NCBI GenBank assembly: GCA_052170315.1
Contig: JBQNAT010000002.1
Span: 90,468 to 154,467 of the forward strand
Direction: 5' to 3'
DNA from: UBA9732 sp052170315
Lineage (GTDB): Bacteria; Spirochaetota; Spirochaetia; Sphaerochaetales; Sphaerochaetaceae
DNA: 64,000 bases
In this document: in pieces, positions 34,663-43,050 of the stretch
Layout: every line of letters begins with the position of its first letter
Numbering within the stretch: position 1 is the first letter of the stretch
Program-made: the position numbers and the translations under genes
Notes under the pieces: generated by a model
Database searches by the model: none
What the model was told of the DNA's origin: nothing
Seen by the model: only the letters and a program-made list of their open reading frames with translations

Positions 34663-35525
34663 ACCTTAAACAGACCTGCAGACTTTTCGCAAAAGCCCTT
34701 TCAGATTCAAGCGCCTCCCCTTTTGCCGACGCAAGAGTAATTTTAAGTAGCGTTATGGGCATAAAGGAAACTCAGTTTATTTCGGAGTTTGAAAAAGAGG
34801 TTCCCCCGGATAAGGAAATTATTATAAAAGAAGCTCTGCAAAGGCGTCTTAACGGAGAACCCGTTGCCTATATAACCGGAGAACGGGGTTTTTATCAGTA
34901 CGTTTTCAAAGTCACAAAAGATGTCCTTATACCGCGCCCTGACACGGAAACACTTGTAGAAAGCGCAGTAGAGGACATTAAGGTTGCTTTTAAAGATAAG
35001 ACGGAAATAAATATACTGGACCTCTGCTGCGGGTCGGGCTGCATTGGAATATCAGCGGCAAAAGCTCTGGTGAAAAACTTCAAACGGATTAGCCTTACCC
35101 TTTCCGATATCTCAGACGGCGCGCTTGAAGTTTGCAGAGAAAACATAAAAAGCCTGATAACGGAAAGCAATATAAAGGCGGAGATTGTTAAAAGCAGTCT
35201 TTTTGACAGTCTTGCGGGCCGGAGTTTTGATGCGATTCTATCAAATCCGCCCTACATAAAAACATCGGTAATAGAAACTCTTGAAACGCAGGTGCAGTTT
35301 GAACCGCACATTGCGCTGGACGGGGGAAAAGACGGCCTTGACTTCATAAGAGCCATAGCCCGTCAGGCGAAAAATCGCCTTGCGCCGAAAGGTCTTCTTC
35401 AGATGGAAATAGGCTATGACCAGGGTCCTGCCGCAGCAAAAATACTGAAAGAAGAAAACTTTTCCGATGTAAGCGTGCTGAAGGATCTTGGACAGCGCGA
35501 GCGGGTTGTAAAAGGCAGGAATTAG
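34659..35525 (+). CDS. prmC: Release factor glutamine methyltransferase
   Basis: A 288-residue S-adenosylmethionine-dependent enzyme that methylates the glutamine of the GGQ motif in release factors. SAM motif I is ILDLCCGSGCIGIS (about 120-133) and the NPPY motif is in ILSNPPYIK near 191-199. It starts with GTG overlapping the prfA TGA (GTGA), so synthesis is coupled to its substrate. Standard prfA-prmC pair. Confidence 0.96.
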   Translation: MNLKQTCRLFAKALSDSSASPFADARVILSSVMGIKETQFISEFEKEVPPDKEIIIKEALQRRLNGEPVAYITGERGFYQYVFKVTKDVLIPRPDTETLVESAVEDIKVAFKDKTEINILDLCCGSGCIGISAAKALVKNFKRISLTLSDISDGALEVCRENIKSLITESNIKAEIVKSSLFDSLAGRSFDAILSNPPYIKTSVIETLETQVQFEPHIALDGGKDGLDFIRAIARQAKNRLAPKGLLQMEIGYDQGPAAAKILKEENFSDVSVLKDLGQRERVVKGRN

Positions 35526-35570
35526 TACTAATGTATCTGCAGGCCGCTGCGCGTTATGGGGTGTGCGTAA

Positions 35571-37637
35571 ATGAATGAAGAGTTGGTGACAAGCTTTCTG
35601 AACAAAATAAAAAAAAATTACCACGGTGAGGATTTTGAAAAGATAAGCAAGGCCGCCGTATACGCGAACAATATGCATCAGGACCAGAAGCGCAAAAGCG
35701 GAGAACCGTACATAATCCATCCGCTTGCAGTTGCGGAAACACTGGCCATGAGGATGCACATGGACTGCGATACCGTGTGCGCGGGCCTTCTTCATGACGT
35801 TATAGAGGACACAGGCGCTACAGCCGAGGAAGTGGAAACCCTGTTCGGGAAAAATGTCTGCGAACTGGTTCAGGGCGTTACAAAAATAGCCGCAATCAAA
35901 AGTCTTTCCAGAAGTGTTGCTGAAGCCGAAACCATAAGAAAAATGTTCATCGCAATGAGCAGGAACATGCCTGTGATAATCATAAAACTGTCAGATAAGC
36001 TTCACAATATGAGAACTCTGCAGTACATGGACCAGGAAAGGGCCAGGGAAATTGCAAGTTCCTGCCTTGATATCTACGCTCCGCTTGCGGACCGTCTTGG
36101 TATTTCATGGATGAAAGCGGAACTTGAAGACCTGAGTCTTAAGACACTTAAACCCGACACCTTCAGTTACATTCAGGACTATCTGCAGTCAAAACGCGGA
36201 GAATATACCAAGTATCTTGAAACCGTAAAACGGAAAATCGCCAACGCCTGCATAGACAACGGGATTAAGAACATAAAAATAACCTCAAGGGAAAAGCACA
36301 TCTATTCCATCTACATGAAGATGAAAAAAAGGCGCAAGGAGCTTGATGAAATCTTCGATATCCTTGGAGTCAGAGTCATATGCAACTCGGTTACGGAGTG
36401 CTACACCCTTGTAGGCATTATTCATCAGCTATGGCCTCCGATGGAAGGACGTTTCAAAGACTATATTGCCATGCCCAAGGCCAACAACTACCAAAGCCTT
36501 CACACGACAATAATGGGAATGAACGGAGTTATCCTTGAAGTCCAGATACGAACCTATGAAATGGACAAAATCGCCGAATACGGCGTTGCGTCACACTGGG
36601 TCTACAAGGCGGAAAGCGGCTCAAGCGCGTCAAGCCAGAGCTGGGTCAACATGGACAGCCAGCAGCTTTCAAGAATAGCTACCAAACTGAAAAGCTGGAA
36701 TACGGAGATAGAGCAGAGCGAATCCTTCATGGATGAAATAAAAGGTGAACTGCTTAAAGACACAATCTATGTATTTACTCCAAAAGGAAAGGCGGTTGAA
36801 CTGCCGATAGGGTCAACAGCTTTGGACTTTGCCTACAGTATCCATACGGAAATAGGCAACCATACCGTAAGTGCAAAGGCCAACGGAAACATAATACCGC
36901 TGGGACAGCCTCTTCAAAACACTCAGGTAATAGAAATTGTCACTCAGAAGAATGCCCACCCGCGTGTAACATGGCTGAAATATGCCCATACTACAAGCGC
37001 AAGAAGAAAAATACGTTCATGGCTGAACAAGTATGACGAGAACCTTCTGATAGATAAAAATATCATTGCCAGGAAAAAGGAAATAGAAGCTGCTATAGCC
37101 CAAGAAGAGGAAGAAAATCAGAATATTCAACCAAAACAGCTTCCGCAGGATATTCCTTCCGGCGATATTGTAAGACAGTTCAAGGGCCAGACTACAAACA
37201 CCGTCACTGTGGGCAAGCACAGGAATATGATGATTCACATCGCGCAGTGCTGCAATCCCGCCCCCGGAGACAGAATAGTGGGTTATGTTTCAAGAGGCAG
37301 AGGCATAATTGTCCATAAAGTGGACTGCCCCAATCTTGCGCATATGAACGAGATAGACCAGAGAAAGATAGAAGTTGAATGGGAGACTACAGAGTCAATA
37401 ACACGCAAGTTCGTTGTTACAAGCAAGAGAACCCAGGATTTGTTCAGCGAAATAGAAGCGGCAATCAGGAACCAGCACGGACACCTTGTTTCAGGAAGTC
37501 TGATAGATGATGAGATGGGAAATCTTGTAGGTACTTTCAGCATGGAATGCGATGATGAAGACGCCTACAAAAAGATAATAAAATCCATAAGGAACGTGCC
37601 GAACGTGATAAAAATCTCGCCGGCTCCTATGAGCTGA
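35571..37637 (+). CDS. rel: Bifunctional (p)ppGpp synthetase/hydrolase, Rel/SpoT family
   Basis: A 688-residue stringent-response enzyme. The hydrolase HD domain (about 25-180) is intact, with His50 and the GLLHDVIED motif at about 72-80. The synthetase domain (about 240-350) has REKHIYSIYMKM, ILGVRVICN and NYQSLHTTI. A TGS domain (about 400-455, TIYVFTPKGKAVELP), a zinc-finger/conserved-cysteine region (HIAQCCNPAPGD and VDCPNL) and a C-terminal ACT domain (about 615-688) follow. It is thus the long Rel type able both to make and degrade the alarmone. It follows prmC by 45 bases; the ribosome binding site is weak. Confidence 0.96.
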   Translation: MNEELVTSFLNKIKKNYHGEDFEKISKAAVYANNMHQDQKRKSGEPYIIHPLAVAETLAMRMHMDCDTVCAGLLHDVIEDTGATAEEVETLFGKNVCELVQGVTKIAAIKSLSRSVAEAETIRKMFIAMSRNMPVIIIKLSDKLHNMRTLQYMDQERAREIASSCLDIYAPLADRLGISWMKAELEDLSLKTLKPDTFSYIQDYLQSKRGEYTKYLETVKRKIANACIDNGIKNIKITSREKHIYSIYMKMKKRRKELDEIFDILGVRVICNSVTECYTLVGIIHQLWPPMEGRFKDYIAMPKANNYQSLHTTIMGMNGVILEVQIRTYEMDKIAEYGVASHWVYKAESGSSASSQSWVNMDSQQLSRIATKLKSWNTEIEQSESFMDEIKGELLKDTIYVFTPKGKAVELPIGSTALDFAYSIHTEIGNHTVSAKANGNIIPLGQPLQNTQVIEIVTQKNAHPRVTWLKYAHTTSARRKIRSWLNKYDENLLIDKNIIARKKEIEAAIAQEEEENQNIQPKQLPQDIPSGDIVRQFKGQTTNTVTVGKHRNMMIHIAQCCNPAPGDRIVGYVSRGRGIIVHKVDCPNLAHMNEIDQRKIEVEWETTESITRKFVVTSKRTQDLFSEIEAAIRNQHGHLVSGSLIDDEMGNLVGTFSMECDDEDAYKKIIKSIRNVPNVIKISPAPMS

Positions 37638-37650
37638 GAAAGGAGAAATC

Positions 37651-38094
37651 ATGCCTAAAGCAGTTGTCGCCAATGACCACGGAGCCGTTGAGCTTACGGC
37701 AAAACTTGTCAATTTCCTTAAAAGCAAAGGCTATGAGGTAAATTACCTTGGCACTGAGGGAAACAGCAGTGTGGATTATCCCGATATGGCAAAACTTGCC
37801 TGCGAAGAGTTTAACCGCGGCGGCTATGATTTCGGAATCCTTTGCTGCGGTACGGGAATAGGAATTTCAATATCGGCCAATAAAATACATGGAATCCGTT
37901 GCGCCCTTCCCCAGAACAGCTATGCCGCAAGAATGGCAAAAGAGCACAACGATGCAAATTTCATAGCCTTCGGAGGCAGGATAGACTACCCTGAGAATGT
38001 TTTGGACATCCTTAACGCCTATATTACCGCAAAGACATCCGCGGAAGACAGACACGCAAGACGCAGAGCCAAACTGGCGGCCCTTGAAAACTGA
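37651..38094 (+). CDS. rpiB: Ribose-5-phosphate isomerase B
   Basis: A 147-residue RpiB/LacA/LacB-type isomerase. VANDHGAVELTAKL at the N-terminus carries the DH phosphate-binding motif, CCGTGIGISISANK near residues 67-80 contains the catalytic Cys, and RCALPQNSYAARMAKEHNDANFIAFGGR fits the rest of the fold. RpiB interconverts ribose 5-phosphate and ribulose 5-phosphate, which suits salvage of nucleoside ribose imported by the upstream transporter, but housekeeping use is as likely. AAAGGAG precedes the ATG. Last gene of the plus-strand run, 13 bases from the convergent cytidine deaminase. Confidence 0.93.
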   Translation: MPKAVVANDHGAVELTAKLVNFLKSKGYEVNYLGTEGNSSVDYPDMAKLACEEFNRGGYDFGILCCGTGIGISISANKIHGIRCALPQNSYAARMAKEHNDANFIAFGGRIDYPENVLDILNAYITAKTSAEDRHARRRAKLAALEN

Positions 38095-38107
38095 AGATTT
38101 TCGGGCG

Positions 38108-38911
38108 TCAGAACTCCGTAAAAGCGTACGGCATCAGTGTGCCGAAATTATAGTGTCTCAAAACCCCGTTCTTTGAGGAGACAAGATAAACCTGGCTGTC
38201 CGGCGGCATAAACTGCGCAAGAAACTGCCTGCATATGGCGCAGGGAGGCGCAGGGTCTTCTGCCTTTGAGGCAATTGCGATAAGTCTGAAACGGCTTGCC
38301 CCTTCTGAAGCTATAGAAGCCATCGCAGCCCCGCGCTCCGCGCATATGGTTCCGCCAAGTGACGCGTTTTCAACATTGCAGCCGCGGTATATGTTTCCTT
38401 TATCCGTAAGTATTGCCGCGCCCACATGAAACTTTGAAAACGGCGCGTAGGCATTTTTCATAGCCTCTTTTGCGACCCCAAGAAGCTTGCCAATGACAGT
38501 CCTTTCGCAGAAGTCACGTTTCACGCTGTCCGCAGCCATGCTGAAGGACTTTACGTCATTAAATGACGGAAAGCCTTCAAAATCGGAAAGAACCGCGTCA
38601 CAGCCGCTGTATATCTGTTCTTCCTCATTTCCGCCAATACCGAAAGAAAACATCTGAGCCTCTCTCGCGGCTCTGTGGCCGGATTCTGAAGAAGTGAACA
38701 GCACGCACTCTTCGGCAGAAAGCCCCAGTTTGTAGGAGGCAAGACGGCAAAGTTCGCTTTTTCGTTCAAGGGCGTTATCATTTACGCAGGCGTCATAGCC
38801 GCGGCCCTGCCCGTCCTTTGAAATTACAGCAATACGTACACCGCTTCTTCGGGCCTTATCCGCAAAGTCATCATCAAAGGCCTGTGAATCGAAAACAATT
38901 CCCCTTATCAT
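38108..38911 (-). CDS. cdd: Cytidine deaminase with an N-terminal degenerate HAD-like domain
   Basis: A 267-residue fusion. The C-terminal half (about 138-267) is a complete cytidine deaminase: NAYAPFSKFHVGAAI, the zinc and proton-transfer motif CAERGA and the second zinc motif PPCAICRQ. The N-terminal 130 residues resemble a beta-phosphoglucomutase-type HAD hydrolase: a GIVFDSQ start, LGLSAEECVLFTSSESGHRAA and a CDAVLSDFEGF end. The nucleophile motif DxD reads DSQ, so phosphatase activity is doubtful. A usual deaminase has about 130 residues. The ATG overlaps the stop of the dihydropyrimidinase gene by 4 bases, so the two are coupled. Confidence 0.88.
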   Translation of the reverse strand: MIRGIVFDSQAFDDDFADKARRSGVRIAVISKDGQGRGYDACVNDNALERKSELCRLASYKLGLSAEECVLFTSSESGHRAAREAQMFSFGIGGNEEEQIYSGCDAVLSDFEGFPSFNDVKSFSMAADSVKRDFCERTVIGKLLGVAKEAMKNAYAPFSKFHVGAAILTDKGNIYRGCNVENASLGGTICAERGAAMASIASEGASRFRLIAIASKAEDPAPPCAICRQFLAQFMPPDSQVYLVSSKNGVLRHYNFGTLMPYAFTEF

Positions 38912-40305
38912 AAGGTGTCCACCGAATCGCAGTCATGCTGCTTTATAAATCTGCCTTCACCCGGTTTTCCGAAATAGCTGCCGTTGTCCATCAGAATTTC
39001 ACCCCTGCGGATTGTAGTAAGAACGCGTCCGTGGACTTCAAAGCCCCTGTAAGGGGTGTAGCCAGATGCCGAATGAATTTTTTCATCGGAAAGAGTCCAT
39101 CTCTGAGACGGGTCAAAGATAATAATATCCGCATCGGTTCCGACTTCAAGGGAGCCTTTTTCAGGATAAATGCCGAAAAGCTTCGCGGGGTTGGTGCTTA
39201 TAAGCTTTACTACATCATTCATTGTCATCGAAGGACTGTTGTCCTTAAATGTGTTAAGAAGAACCAGAAGCTCTTCCGTTCCCGGTATGCCGGGATAGAT
39301 AGTACGGCAGTCGCTGCTGGCAAGCTTCTGAGCCCTTGTAAAGGCACAGTGGTCGGTAGCAAGCACCTGGAATTCACCGTTCAGAATCCCCTGCTGCAGA
39401 GCCTTGTTGTCAGACTTGTCCCTGAGAGGAGGTGTCATTACGTAAAGCGGGGCATCAGGACCTTCAAGACGACTTCTGTCAAGGAAAAGATAGTGCGGCG
39501 TTGTTTCCGCGTAAACAGTAAGACCTTTTCTGCGAAGCTCCCTGATAGCGTTCAGGCCGCGCTCCGAAGAACAGTGGACAACATACAAAGGACAGTCCGC
39601 TTCAAGAGCAATGGAGCCGAAAACCTCTATGGCCTTGCCCTCTGCCTCAGCAGGACGCAGTTTTGCGTGGGAAGCCGGGGAGAAATCTCCCTTCCAGTTG
39701 GCGGAAAGCTCTTCAATCATAGGATTGAACTCGCAGTGGGCGGTTACCATCATGCCCACCCTCTTCGCGTTCTTAAACAAATCCAGAAGGTCATCCCTGT
39801 TTTCGATAAGATAGCCCGTGTTCCTGTAAGTTGTGAATATCTTCAGAGTTTTTACACCCTGTTTTTTAAGCTCTTCAAGCTGTTTGCCAATGGTACTGTT
39901 GTAGCCGTGGCCGTAAACACCCTGATGCAGGGTATAGTCAATTGCCATGCCGTCTTTCATTTCATTCTGTCTGTAAGCAAGACTCTGAAGAAGATCCTGT
40001 CCCTTAAGGTGGTCGGCAAAATCAACTACCGTTGTAACGCCGCCGAATGCCGCAAGTCTTGAACCTTCGGGAAAACCGTCGCAGGTGACAGTCCCTCTGC
40101 TTACAAGATGATAATGAGTGTGGGCATCTATAACTCCGGGCATTACCGTCATGCCCTGAGCATTGATGATTTGAACATCACTCAGAGCCGAATCGTCAAT
40201 TGAAGGCTCCACTTTGGCAATAATACCGTCTTTTATGAGGATATCACCCTTTTTTGAAGACCTGTCATCAGTCAAAAGACCGTTCTTAATCAAAATACTT
40301 TTCAT
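38908..40305 (-). CDS. hydA: Dihydropyrimidinase / D-hydantoinase
   Basis: A 465-residue cyclic amidohydrolase. Metal ligands are visible: HTH in GVIDAHTHYHL (about 58-68), the carboxylated lysine in TLKIFTTY near residue 153, His in VTAHCEF and YVVHCSS, and Asp in LATDHCAF near residue 317. The family opens dihydropyrimidine or hydantoin rings. It lies in a coupled pair with cytidine deaminase, and near a nucleobase importer and molybdenum hydroxylase; hydantoinases are recurrent neighbours of selenium-dependent hydroxylases. GGAGGACAT precedes the ATG. Confidence 0.92.
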   Translation of the reverse strand: MKSILIKNGLLTDDRSSKKGDILIKDGIIAKVEPSIDDSALSDVQIINAQGMTVMPGVIDAHTHYHLVSRGTVTCDGFPEGSRLAAFGGVTTVVDFADHLKGQDLLQSLAYRQNEMKDGMAIDYTLHQGVYGHGYNSTIGKQLEELKKQGVKTLKIFTTYRNTGYLIENRDDLLDLFKNAKRVGMMVTAHCEFNPMIEELSANWKGDFSPASHAKLRPAEAEGKAIEVFGSIALEADCPLYVVHCSSERGLNAIRELRRKGLTVYAETTPHYLFLDRSRLEGPDAPLYVMTPPLRDKSDNKALQQGILNGEFQVLATDHCAFTRAQKLASSDCRTIYPGIPGTEELLVLLNTFKDNSPSMTMNDVVKLISTNPAKLFGIYPEKGSLEVGTDADIIIFDPSQRWTLSDEKIHSASGYTPYRGFEVHGRVLTTIRRGEILMDNGSYFGKPGEGRFIKQHDCDSVDTL

Positions 40306-40326
40306 ATGTCCTCCGGTTACAAAATA

Positions 40327-41868
40327 TTATGTAGATTCAGTGGAAGAACCTTCCCCGCAGAAGTTATCTTCCAGAAAGTCAAGGTCAAGTTCAGGATAAA
40401 GAACAAACCTTGAAAGAAGGGAAAGCACTCTGTTTTTTGCCTGCTCAGAGGCTTTCTTATCCGTAATGAAGCGGCTTTTGCTCGGCGTTCCCGCCTTTTC
40501 TCCGTCCTTCATAACGCCTGCCCGTGTATTCTTAAGAACAAGGGCGATAATCGAAGCTATCTCCCTCATCTCTTCCGTGCCCATGCCAAGAGTTGTCACA
40601 GCCGGCGTACCGATTCTGAGACCACTTGTGTACCATGGCCCATTTTTGTCAAAAGGCAGAGCATTTCTATTTAAAGATATCCCGCAGGCAATCAAAGCGC
40701 TTTCCGCCTGACGTCCGTTAAGGTCAAAGCCCGTTACATCCAAAAGCATAAGATGGTTGTCCGTACCGCCGGTATGGACAGGAACTCCTTCTTCCTCAAG
40801 AGCCGTTGCAAGCGCCTGCGCATTTTCCACAATGCGCTTTGCGTAATCACGGAAAGACGGTTGTGAAGCCTCTGACAAAGCTATTGCCTTTGCAGCCATA
40901 ACGTGAGGAAGCGGTCCGCCCATTACAAGAGGACAGCCCTGGTCCACGGAATCCGCGAAACGCTGCTTGCACAGTATAAGACCGCCGCGCGGACCTCTTA
41001 GAGTCTTGTGAGTGGTTGTTGTAACCACATCCGCCCATTTAACAGGGTCGTAATCACCTTCAAAGACTTTTCCCGCGACAAGTCCCGCAAAGTGCGCCAT
41101 ATCAGCCATCAGGACAGCGCCGCATTTGTCCGCAATTTCTTTCATCCTGCGGAAATTAATTTTTCTCGGGTAAGCGCTGAACCCTGCAAGCAGGATAAGA
41201 GGCTTTATTTCCATAGCCTGACGCTCTATTTCATCATAGTCCAGAAGGCCCGTTTCCCTGCTGACCGAATATGAATAGGCATCAAACATCTGCGCGGAAA
41301 CATTAAGTCTGTAGCCGTGGGTAAGATGGCCCCCGCTGTAATAATCAAGACCCAGAAGCCTCTGGTTACCCGTTTTGCGCCTTATGGTATTCCACTGCTC
41401 CCTTGTCAGAGCCGAAGGATTCTTAATTCCCATTTCTTCAAGCGCCGGTATTTGGACAACAGTATTTATTATTGCCCAGTATGCGCACAGGTTCGCATCC
41501 GCTCCGCTGTGAGGCTGAACATAGGCATGCTCCGCCCCGAAGACGCCGCAGGCAGTTTCGCAGGCGTAGTCTTCTATGGCGTCTACATTGTCGCAGCCCG
41601 AGTAATAGCGGTGATAGGCATAGCCTTCAGCGTATTTGTCCGTAAGGAGATTCCCCATGGCCAGATGGCAGGCCGGGCTACTGTAATTTTCGCTTGCAAT
41701 AAGCTTAAGGCGGCTTCGCTGGCTTTTAAGCTCCTTTACAACCCTTGAAGCCACAAGCGGGCTGACCTTTGAAACGGCCTGAAGCGATGACACATAAGAC
41801 ATCATTGCTTCGTTAAGGCTGTCCCTGTGGGTGCTGATATATTTTTCGAGTACCGACGAGCTGTCCAT
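40327..41868 (-). CDS. glyA: Serine hydroxymethyltransferase, long spirochaete type
   Basis: A 513-residue pyridoxal-phosphate enzyme that interconverts serine and glycine with tetrahydrofolate. LIASENYSS (about 57-65), TDKYAEGYAYHRYYSGCDNVD and the PLP lysine in VTTTTHKTLRGPRGG are diagnostic. Most bacterial forms have about 415 residues; this one has an N-terminal extension of about 35 residues and an insert around residues 130-175 (INTVVQIPALEEMGIKNPSA and on), a pattern I associate with treponemal GlyA. GGAGAGG precedes the ATG. It is 21 bases upstream of the hydantoinase gene and likely in its operon. Confidence 0.95.
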   Translation of the reverse strand: MDSSSVLEKYISTHRDSLNEAMMSYVSSLQAVSKVSPLVASRVVKELKSQRSRLKLIASENYSSPACHLAMGNLLTDKYAEGYAYHRYYSGCDNVDAIEDYACETACGVFGAEHAYVQPHSGADANLCAYWAIINTVVQIPALEEMGIKNPSALTREQWNTIRRKTGNQRLLGLDYYSGGHLTHGYRLNVSAQMFDAYSYSVSRETGLLDYDEIERQAMEIKPLILLAGFSAYPRKINFRRMKEIADKCGAVLMADMAHFAGLVAGKVFEGDYDPVKWADVVTTTTHKTLRGPRGGLILCKQRFADSVDQGCPLVMGGPLPHVMAAKAIALSEASQPSFRDYAKRIVENAQALATALEEEGVPVHTGGTDNHLMLLDVTGFDLNGRQAESALIACGISLNRNALPFDKNGPWYTSGLRIGTPAVTTLGMGTEEMREIASIIALVLKNTRAGVMKDGEKAGTPSKSRFITDKKASEQAKNRVLSLLSRFVLYPELDLDFLEDNFCGEGSSTEST

Positions 41869-41893
41869 TTTTCCTCTCCGCGTTCACTGAAAA

Positions 41894-41918
41894 GAAAAAG
41901 CCGCAAAACGGCTTTTTC
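41894..41918 (-). terminator. Bidirectional-looking intrinsic terminator after the 44-aa gene
   Basis: A perfect 10-bp stem (GAAAAAGCCG / CGGCTTTTTC) with a 5-base loop. On the minus strand it ends in CTTTTTCTTTTC. It sits between the stop of the small gene (41939) and the glyA start (41868), so glyA needs read-through or another promoter. Confidence 0.75.
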
Positions 41919-41938
41919 ACTTGTACAAAACTCCGGAC

Positions 41939-42073
41939 TTATCTGTCCTTGTCTTTCTTGCGGGAGATTACCTCCGGCGCAATGTAAGCCGGCTGCTGAG
42001 CGGCCTTGTCTTTTGCGTTCTTTTCCGACTTTCTGCCTTTGCTTTCTTTCTTTATATCGCCGCCACGTGCCAT
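41939..42073 (-). CDS. Small basic protein, 44 aa
   Basis: A 44-residue, Lys-rich protein: MARGGDIKKESKGRKSEKNA, then DKAAQQPAYIAPEVISRKKD and KDR. The evidence for a real gene is a strong GGAGG 7 bases upstream of the ATG, a good promoter at 42115-42144 and an intrinsic terminator 21 bases after the stop. Composition (about one third Lys/Arg) suggests binding to nucleic acid or ribosome. I recall similar short basic proteins with a PAYIAPEV-like segment from spirochaetes but cannot name a family. Confidence 0.75.
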   Translation of the reverse strand: MARGGDIKKESKGRKSEKNAKDKAAQQPAYIAPEVISRKKDKDR

Positions 42074-42114
42074 AATAATGCCTCCATATTTAATCAGATA
42101 TATTTCCAAATCAA

Positions 42115-42144
42115 ATAATACTACTATGGAGCGTATCTCGTCAA
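42115..42144 (-). promoter_or_regulatory. Promoter of the 44-aa gene
   Basis: TTGACG and TATTAT with an 18-base spacer on the minus strand, 42 bases before the ATG at 42073. One of the best sigma-70-like matches in the window. Confidence 0.65.
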
Positions 42145-42190
42145 ACGTATATTTAAAAAGCGCCTTTCAGCGTGATTCAGGCTCCGGATA

Positions 42191-42220
42191 TTGACAACTG
42201 AAAACAATTTGAGTTAACGT
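42191..42220 (+). promoter_or_regulatory. Promoter of infA
   Basis: A perfect TTGACA followed after 18 bases by TAACGT, 38 bases before the infA ATG. Diverges from the promoter of the 44-aa gene. Confidence 0.55.
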
Positions 42221-42257
42221 AACATTGCTCACGCACCAGAGTTTTTTTGGAGGAATG

Positions 42258-42476
42258 ATGGCAAAAGAAGAAGCTATTGAAGTCGAGGGTCTGGTAAAGG
42301 AAGCCCTGCCCAATGTGATGTTCCGCGTTGAACTGAAAAACAAGCATATAATACTTGCTCACATGTCAGGCAGAATGCGCCAAAACCATATCAAAATCGT
42401 CCCGGGTGATACCGTGAAGATTGAGATGTCCCCGTATGACCTCACAAAGGGCCGCATCATCTACCGCGAAAAATAA
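42258..42476 (+). CDS. infA: Translation initiation factor IF-1
   Basis: A 72-residue OB-fold protein, MAKEEAIEVEGLVKEALPN and on, with the IF-1 core GRMRQNHIKIVPGDTV and YDLTKGRI near the C-terminus. It binds the A site of the 30S subunit during initiation. Two ATGs stand in tandem (42255 and 42258) after TTGGAGGA; the second gives better spacing and the canonical MAKEE start and exact 72-residue length. Its stop is one base from the end of the convergent exonuclease gene. Confidence 0.96.
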   Translation: MAKEEAIEVEGLVKEALPNVMFRVELKNKHIILAHMSGRMRQNHIKIVPGDTVKIEMSPYDLTKGRIIYREK

Positions 42477-42477
42477 T

Positions 42478-43050
42478 TCAGGTGCAAATCTTCTTAATCT
42501 CTATGCCTCTCACTATCAGGAACTTCCTAAGGTCCTGCAGTTCATACAATCTTCCGTTGCAGGCTTTTACAAACACCTTTCCGCAGTTTATGGCATCGTC
42601 CAGCGCATTGTGGGCATTGTAGTCAAGGCCGAACTTGTCGCTAAGTGATGTAAGCGCATGACTTCCGAGGTCAGGCCAAATCTTTTTTGAAATTTGAAGA
42701 GAATCAAGATACATGATGTCGGGAATTTGAATCAGGAAATGCCTTAGAAGGCCGGTCAGAACTCCCATGTCAAAACGCGCGTTGTGGGCCACAAGAAAAT
42801 CATCGCCTATAAAGTATTCAATTTCGGGCCAGATATAGGCAAAATCGGGAGCGTCCGCCACATCACGCGGGCGGATTCCGTGAATCCGGATATTGCGTGA
42901 AAAAAAACAGTCATAACCACGTGAAGGTTTTATCAGCGAGTAGAATTTGTCTATAACGCGGCCTTCTTCGTCAAACTTGGCCAGTCCCACCGAACAGGCG
43001 CTCTGCGGCATATGGTTGGCGGTTTCGAAATCTATAGCGGTAAATGTCAT
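42478..43050 (-). CDS. DNA polymerase III epsilon-like 3'-5' exonuclease
   Basis: A 190-residue DEDDh exonuclease: motif I FTAIDFETAN (Asp7, Glu9), motif II VAHNARFDMGVL near residues 87-98 and motif III YNAHNALDDAI near residues 145-155. The size and single domain match DnaQ-like proteins that are not fused to a polymerase; it could proofread for the replicase or trim other nucleic acids. It is the last gene of the RND efflux run, overlapping the TolC-like gene by 4 bases. Confidence 0.9.
   Translation of the reverse strand: MTFTAIDFETANHMPQSACSVGLAKFDEEGRVIDKFYSLIKPSRGYDCFFSRNIRIHGIRPRDVADAPDFAYIWPEIEYFIGDDFLVAHNARFDMGVLTGLLRHFLIQIPDIMYLDSLQISKKIWPDLGSHALTSLSDKFGLDYNAHNALDDAINCGKVFVKACNGRLYELQDLRKFLIVRGIEIKKICT

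Noticed and set aside
38935..40062. 375-codon plus-strand frame opposite the hydantoinase gene
   Set aside because: Pure shadow of hydA; no motif and no ribosome binding site.
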